In this document: one piece after another, positions 5,753 to 9,024 of the stretch
Layout of the letters: each line of letters begins with the position of its first letter
Numbering within the stretch: the stretch's first letter is position 1
Assembly: GCA_019413955.1 (NCBI GenBank)
Contig: DXMX01000070.1
Location: 1 to 9,024, forward strand
Source of the DNA: Collinsella sp.
GTDB lineage: Bacteria > Actinomycetota > Coriobacteriia > Coriobacteriales > Coriobacteriaceae
Reading direction: 5' to 3'
Length of the DNA: 9,024 nt
Translations under genes and position numbers: made by a program
Notes under the pieces: model-generated
Database searches by the model: none
What the model was told of the DNA's origin: nothing
What the model saw: only the letters and a program-made list of their open reading frames with translations

Positions 5753-5782
5753 TATACTCAATGTTCGCTTCGTTCATTGAGT
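5753..5782 (+). promoter_or_regulatory. Possible nrdG promoter -10 with overlapping dyad
   Basis: TATACT (5753-5758) matches five of six -10 bases, though no good -35 was found at the usual distance. Overlapping it, ACTCAATG (5756-5763) and CATTGAGT (5775-5782) form a perfect 8-bp inverted repeat around 11 bases. This could be an operator, which would give nrdG a control point separate from nrdD. The dyad itself is clear; the function is inference. Confidence 0.35.
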
Positions 5783-5794
5783 TACCCTTTGCAT

Positions 5795-5878
5795 GAGGCC
5801 GGGACATATCGTCCCGCCCGCAGTTTCGCAGGCCGAAGGCCGAGAATGTTTGAGGACGGGATGATATGTCCCGGCCTC
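5795..5878. repeat. 25-bp inverted repeat hairpin directly before the nrdG ribosome binding site
   Basis: Bases 5795-5819 match the reverse complement of 5854-5878 at 23 of 25 positions, and both mismatches can be G-U pairs in one RNA strand. The 34-base loop holds a smaller hairpin, GGCC-GAA-GGCC (5831-5841). The right arm ends two bases before the nrdG Shine-Dalgarno sequence. It could stabilise the transcript, affect translation, or be a REP-like dispersed repeat. Confidence 0.75.
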
Positions 5879-5893
5879 CCGGGAGAGTTACCT

Positions 5894-6475
5894 ATGAACT
5901 ACGCGAACATTAAGTATTTCGATATTGCTGATGGGGAAGGCGTCCGTACTTCTCTGTTTGTGAGTGGGTGCCGTCGTGGGTGCAAGAACTGCTTTAACTC
6001 TGTTGCGTGGGACTTTGCTGCGGGTGAGCCGTTCGATCGCGCCGTCGAGGACAAGATTATCGAGAGTCTCGACCATCCCTTTATCGATGGCCTGACGATT
6101 CTGGGCGGGGAGCCTATGGAACCCGAGAACCAGGTGGGGCTCGTTGACTTTGTCGAACGCGTGCGTGCGGCCTATCCTGTGGAGTCGGGGAAGACCATTT
6201 GGTGCTTTACCGGCGACGTGCTCGAGGAGCTTGTGCCGGGCGGCCGTCATCATACCGAGGTGACGGACCGTATCCTTGCCTGCCTCGACATGTTGGTGGA
6301 TGGTCCGTTCGTTCAAGACCTGTACGATATCTCGTTGCGTTTTAGGGGCTCGAGTAATCAGCGCGTGATCGACATGAACGCCACGCGCGCTCGTGCTGCG
6401 CGTGAGGGCGTTGCGCTTTGCGATGCTGTGGAGCTTTGGCGAGACGATCCGGTCTATTCGACCCATACTATGTAG
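5894..6475 (+). CDS. nrdG: Anaerobic ribonucleotide reductase activating protein (radical SAM)
   Basis: The product (193 aa) is the activase that uses a [4Fe-4S] cluster and S-adenosylmethionine to generate the glycyl radical on NrdD. The cluster ligands are C26, C30 and C33 in the radical-SAM motif CRRGCKNC. The SAM-binding GGEP motif is at 71-74, and the N-terminus NYANIKYFDIADGEGVRTSL is typical of NrdG. It is somewhat longer than the usual roughly 155-175 aa. The start at 5894 is set by GGGAGAG (5881-5887), 6 bases upstream; the frame is open further upstream but crosses the hairpin. It is 427 bases from nrdD, with structured DNA between, and is followed after 67 bases by folE. Confidence 0.96.
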   Translation: MNYANIKYFDIADGEGVRTSLFVSGCRRGCKNCFNSVAWDFAAGEPFDRAVEDKIIESLDHPFIDGLTILGGEPMEPENQVGLVDFVERVRAAYPVESGKTIWCFTGDVLEELVPGGRHHTEVTDRILACLDMLVDGPFVQDLYDISLRFRGSSNQRVIDMNATRARAAREGVALCDAVELWRDDPVYSTHTM

Positions 6476-6542
6476 CTGGCAGAGGCTGCGTGCCGGCGTG
6501 GTACCATAGCGCGAACGCGAAATCGAAAAAAGTGAGGCCCAG

Positions 6543-7100
6543 ATGGTCGATCAGGAAAAAGTCGAGACTGCCATTAAGCTGCTGCTTGAAGGTATAGGCG
6601 AGGACCCAACTCGTGAGGGCCTGCTGGAGACGCCGGCACGCGTCGCCCGTATGTATGGCGAGATTGCCGGCGGTATGGACCAGAGTGCCGAGGAACACCT
6701 GTCCAAAACTTTTGCCGTCGCTTCGAACGATTTGGTTATCGAGCGCGACATTACGTTTTACTCGCTGTGCGAGCACCATCTGCTGCCGTTTTATGGCAAG
6801 GCTGCGATCGGTTATATCCCTAACGGTCGCGTGGCGGGTCTGTCTAAGCTTGCTCGCACGGTTGAGGTCTATGCCCGTCGTCTGCAGCTGCAGGAGCAGT
6901 TGTGTGCACAGGTTGCCGATGCCCTCATGGAATATCTAGCTCCCCAAGGGGCGATTGTGCTGATGGAAGCCGAGCATATGTGCATGACCATGCGCGGCGT
7001 GCAAAAGCCCGGCACCAAGACCGTGACGCTCGCTCGCCGCGGCGTCTTTGAGACCGATCCCGCGCTCGAGGAGCGGTTCTTTAGGATGTTGGGCCGTTAG
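6543..7100 (+). CDS. folE: GTP cyclohydrolase I
   Basis: The product (185 aa) converts GTP to 7,8-dihydroneopterin triphosphate, the first committed step of folate synthesis. The zinc site is C76 and H79 in CEHH plus C147 in HMCMTMRG, with H78 and H145 matching the other conserved active-site histidines. The early EDPTREGLLETPARVARMY and the middle LSKLARTVEVYARRLQ are hallmark segments. The length is normal for the short bacterial form. GTGAGG (6532-6537) lies 5 bases before the ATG. The gene for the HD-domain protein starts one base after its stop codon, so the two are probably translationally coupled. The presence of all three zinc ligands argues against the zinc-independent FolE2 type. 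Confidence 0.97.
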   Translation: MVDQEKVETAIKLLLEGIGEDPTREGLLETPARVARMYGEIAGGMDQSAEEHLSKTFAVASNDLVIERDITFYSLCEHHLLPFYGKAAIGYIPNGRVAGLSKLARTVEVYARRLQLQEQLCAQVADALMEYLAPQGAIVLMEAEHMCMTMRGVQKPGTKTVTLARRGVFETDPALEERFFRMLGR

Positions 7101-7101
7101 C

Positions 7102-7683
7102 ATGGGGGCCGTCAACGACTTTACATCGAAGACCGATGAGGGGACGCCGCGTCGCGGCTTTATGGCTTCGGGCCTGACTCCCTTTGGCGCCATGCCTCGC
7201 ATTGATTACATTTGTGCCAACGGGCTGTTCCGGCGGCATCTGGGCAATATTGCACAGTTGGAATCGGGGCGCATCTTTTGCCGCCACGGTATTGACCATC
7301 TGCTTGATGTCGCGCGCATTATGTGGATTAAGAATCTCGAGGAACAGCTCGAATTTGACCGCGAGGTCATCTACGCTACGGCACTTCTTCACGATATCGG
7401 CAAAGATGAACAGTATGAATCGGGTATATCCCATGATGTTGCAAGCGAGCGCGTCGCTGATGCGATTCTCGGCGGCATGCCCGATGACGTGGCGTTTGAG
7501 CCGGCCGATGCCGCAGCTATTAAGACGGCCATTCTGGGCCATCGAAAGCTGCGCGTGAACAGCCAGCCGCTCGAGCGTCTGCTTTATGCAGCCGACAAAG
7601 CGTCGCGCGCCTGCTTTGCATGCCCCGCGCGCAATGCTTGCAACTGGAGCGATGATAAAAAGAACCTGTCGATTCGCGTGTAG
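7102..7683 (+). CDS. HD-domain phosphohydrolase in the folate cluster
   Basis: The product (193 aa) belongs to the HD superfamily of metal-dependent phosphohydrolases. Likely metal ligands are H62 or H66 (CRHGIDH), the doublet H97-D98 (LLHDIGK) and D165 (YAADKAS), with H111 and H147 also candidates. The C-terminus has C171, C174 and C180 (CFACPARNACNW), a possible zinc or Fe-S site that I recall in related HD proteins of anaerobes. The start at 7102 lies one base after the folE stop with no strong ribosome site of its own, suggesting coupling; ATG 7162 or 7192 are alternatives. Its place between folE and folB suggests it removes phosphate from dihydroneopterin triphosphate, but this is inference. 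A general nucleotidase or cyclic-nucleotide hydrolase is also possible. Confidence 0.85.
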   Translation: MGAVNDFTSKTDEGTPRRGFMASGLTPFGAMPRIDYICANGLFRRHLGNIAQLESGRIFCRHGIDHLLDVARIMWIKNLEEQLEFDREVIYATALLHDIGKDEQYESGISHDVASERVADAILGGMPDDVAFEPADAAAIKTAILGHRKLRVNSQPLERLLYAADKASRACFACPARNACNWSDDKKNLSIRV

Positions 7684-7726
7684 TTAGTTTGCGCGGTCGG
7701 GGTTCTAAACGAAGGAGACGATCGCG

Positions 7727-8212
7727 ATGAGTAACAAGAAACTGCCCGAGAATGCAACTAAGACTGAAGGCGCCGAACTCGCCCGCCGTGGAAGGGGCGA
7801 AATATCCACTGCAACGGCGGTGCCCCACGTGAGCTATGACGATCTGCGCCATGCCGATCGCATTACTATCGACGGTCTCGAGGTCTTTGCCAACCACGGC
7901 GTGTATCCCGAAGAGAACGCGCTGGGCCAGAAGTTCATCGTGTCCCTGGTGCTCTATGCCGACCTGCGTGCAGCGGGGGAGCACGATAACCTGGACGCCT
8001 CGATTGACTACGGCTCGGTGTGCCACGATGTCGATGGCTATCTGCGTGAGCATACCTTTAAGCTTATCGAGGCTGCAGCCGAGGGTGTGGCCCAGATGCT
8101 GCTACGTCGTTACCCCCTGCTGCTTGGCGTGCGTGTTAAGCTCGATAAGCCTTGGGCGCCCGTCGGTCTTCCCCTGGCAAGCTGCGGTGTTGAGATCGAG
8201 CGCGTGCGTTAA
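7727..8212 (+). CDS. folB: Dihydroneopterin aldolase with N-terminal extension
   Basis: The product (161 aa) cleaves 7,8-dihydroneopterin to 6-hydroxymethyl-7,8-dihydropterin and glycolaldehyde in folate synthesis. The aldolase domain begins at about residue 44 (DRITIDGLEVFANHGVYPEE) and runs to the end. By alignment from memory with the Staphylococcus enzyme, E63, Y95 (SIDYG) and K141 (KLDKPWAP) are the catalytic residues. The first 43 residues are an extra polar, charged segment not found in the usual roughly 120-aa FolB. GAAGGAG (7711-7717), 9 bases before ATG 7727, supports the long start; GTG 7829 would give a near-minimal form but lacks a ribosome site. No folK fusion and no folP or folK gene follow, so the rest of the pathway must be encoded elsewhere or be missing. 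Confidence 0.94.
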   Translation: MSNKKLPENATKTEGAELARRGRGEISTATAVPHVSYDDLRHADRITIDGLEVFANHGVYPEENALGQKFIVSLVLYADLRAAGEHDNLDASIDYGSVCHDVDGYLREHTFKLIEAAAEGVAQMLLRRYPLLLGVRVKLDKPWAPVGLPLASCGVEIERVR

Positions 8213-8218
8213 CCGGTT

Positions 8219-8995
8219 CTAATACGTCTCTATGGGTGGTTGCTTGAGCCGCTGCGACAAAACTCTATTGTTGGGACAGTACGTGTCGAGCAAGGCGTGA
8301 AACCGCTGATTGTGGCTTGGCTCGAGCAAGTGGACGAGCTCGTGGGCGATAACCATGTCGAGGCATTCGACGGGGTAGGCGGCAAGTTCTCGTGCGATGC
8401 GAACGGTGCCGGATTTGGGCGTGCATGAGCCCCAACGCGTTTTCATGCTGCGTACGGAAACGCGGGAAACGGCGACACCCATTGCGATTTCGTATGCGTG
8501 CACCATATCGCGCAGCGCCGATGTGACTTCGGACGTATAAAGCTGGTCGATGTGGGCTTGGAGCTCGTCGGACGTTAGACCGTCGAGGATTGCGAGCCGC
8601 TTGGCCTGTGGGCCTTCGTCCGATTCGTCGGTACCCATAAAACTTGCGAAGGTGGCCTGCTGGGGTCGCGGTGCGGGTGATACAAAGTTGTGATCGAGTG
8701 CGTCCTGTACCGTGATGGGCTTGCCCCAAAGCGCAATGATGGACGAGGGGCTGAGCGGCTCCTGTGCCGTCGTCTGACGTTGCTCGCGCTGGGCAAGTCG
8801 GCTGATAATCCAGGCGCTGTTGCGCTTCACAAACGCTTCGATACGCTCGCGGCTGGCGCTGAGCGGTGCGCTGGCGTGGACCTCACCGCTCGATGTGACG
8901 CGTAGGTTGAAGTTCTTGACGCGCTTTTTGGTAACGACGACGGGGATGGGCATCCCATCCGGTCGGGGTAGGAAAATCGTAAACTGCTGCGTCAA
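8219..8995 (-). CDS. YgjP-like zinc metallopeptidase (DUF45 family)
   Basis: The product (258 aa) is a complete YgjP/DUF45-type protein, a predicted cytoplasmic zinc metallopeptidase of unknown substrate. The zinc motif is H218-E219-x2-H222 (AHELVHLLEP), with H228 as third ligand (SHNQRFH). The family motif KTRWGSC lies at 185-191. The N-terminal part (about 1-75) has the usual short beta-rich and helical segments. The start codon is TTG (8995-8993), supported by GAAGGAC (9007-9001 on the minus strand) 5 bases upstream; the next in-frame ATG would remove 14 residues. It converges on folB with 6 bp between stops (the palindrome AACCGGTT spans most of the gap) and no visible terminator. No functional link to the folate genes is apparent. 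Confidence 0.9.
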   Translation of the reverse strand: MTQQFTIFLPRPDGMPIPVVVTKKRVKNFNLRVTSSGEVHASAPLSASRERIEAFVKRNSAWIISRLAQREQRQTTAQEPLSPSSIIALWGKPITVQDALDHNFVSPAPRPQQATFASFMGTDESDEGPQAKRLAILDGLTSDELQAHIDQLYTSEVTSALRDMVHAYEIAMGVAVSRVSVRSMKTRWGSCTPKSGTVRIARELAAYPVECLDMVIAHELVHLLEPSHNQRFHALLDTYCPNNRVLSQRLKQPPIETY

Positions 8996-9011
8996 AAGCG
9001 GTCCTTCAGAT

Positions 9012-9024
9012 CTGTCTCTTATAC
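9012..9024. other. Probable Nextera transposase adapter residue at contig end
   Basis: CTGTCTCTTATAC equals the first 13 bases of the Tn5 mosaic-end adapter read-through sequence used in Nextera libraries. It sits exactly at the end of the contig. It is best treated as sequencing adapter, not genome; native sequence probably ends near 9011. Confidence 0.9.

Noticed and set aside
5553..5780. 75-codon frame opening with GTG inside the quasi-palindrome
   Set aside because: No ribosome binding site; its first half mirrors the antisense of the nrdD 3' region because of the inverted repeat, so frame similarity is explained by DNA symmetry. A real small protein cannot be fully excluded.
6475..6542. 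Possible separate promoter for folE (TACCAT at 6502-6507)
   Set aside because: No -35 element lies at a suitable distance; readthrough from nrdG is as likely.

Overview
The window looks like one complete short contig from a high-GC, anaerobic actinobacterium. Protein style and gene content (GH13 alpha-glucosidase, class III ribonucleotide reductase, folate genes, many GC-rich intergenic hairpins) fit the Coriobacteriia, most likely Collinsella or a close relative. This placement is recall and inference, not a search result. The contig starts inside a tRNA-Gly gene that is repeated intact at 2455-2530. It ends in 13 bases matching the Nextera transposase mosaic end, so both edges are technical.

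Layout: 1-579 holds the 3' part of a tRNA-Gly with its terminator, a cluster of small hairpins, an apparent tRNA-Gly remnant with its own terminator, a large imperfect inverted repeat and two copies of a 27-base repeat. A GH13 alpha-glucosidase follows (580-2313). Next come a promoter, tRNA-Gly(GCC), tRNA-Val(GAC) and a strong terminator (2414-2655). A mostly non-coding stretch (2656-3243) carries a near-perfect NrdR box beside a promoter and a leader of about 220 nt for nrdD.

nrdD (3244-5466) and nrdG (5894-6475) encode the oxygen-sensitive ribonucleotide reductase and its radical-SAM activase. The 427 bases between them hold a roughly 200-bp quasi-palindrome reaching back into the nrdD 3' end, a terminator-like hairpin at its centre, an 8-bp dyad over a possible -10, and a 25-bp hairpin just before the nrdG ribosome binding site.

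nrdG is followed on the same strand by folE, an HD-domain hydrolase and folB (gaps of 67, 1 and 43 nt). FolE makes dihydroneopterin triphosphate and FolB cleaves dihydroneopterin, so the HD protein between them is a good candidate for the phosphate-removal step. A convergent YgjP-like zinc metallopeptidase (8219-8995, minus) closes the window, 6 bp from folB. No new multi-gene system, CRISPR array, integrase or transposase was seen. The most unusual material is the structured intergenic DNA and the HD protein's place in the folate cluster.
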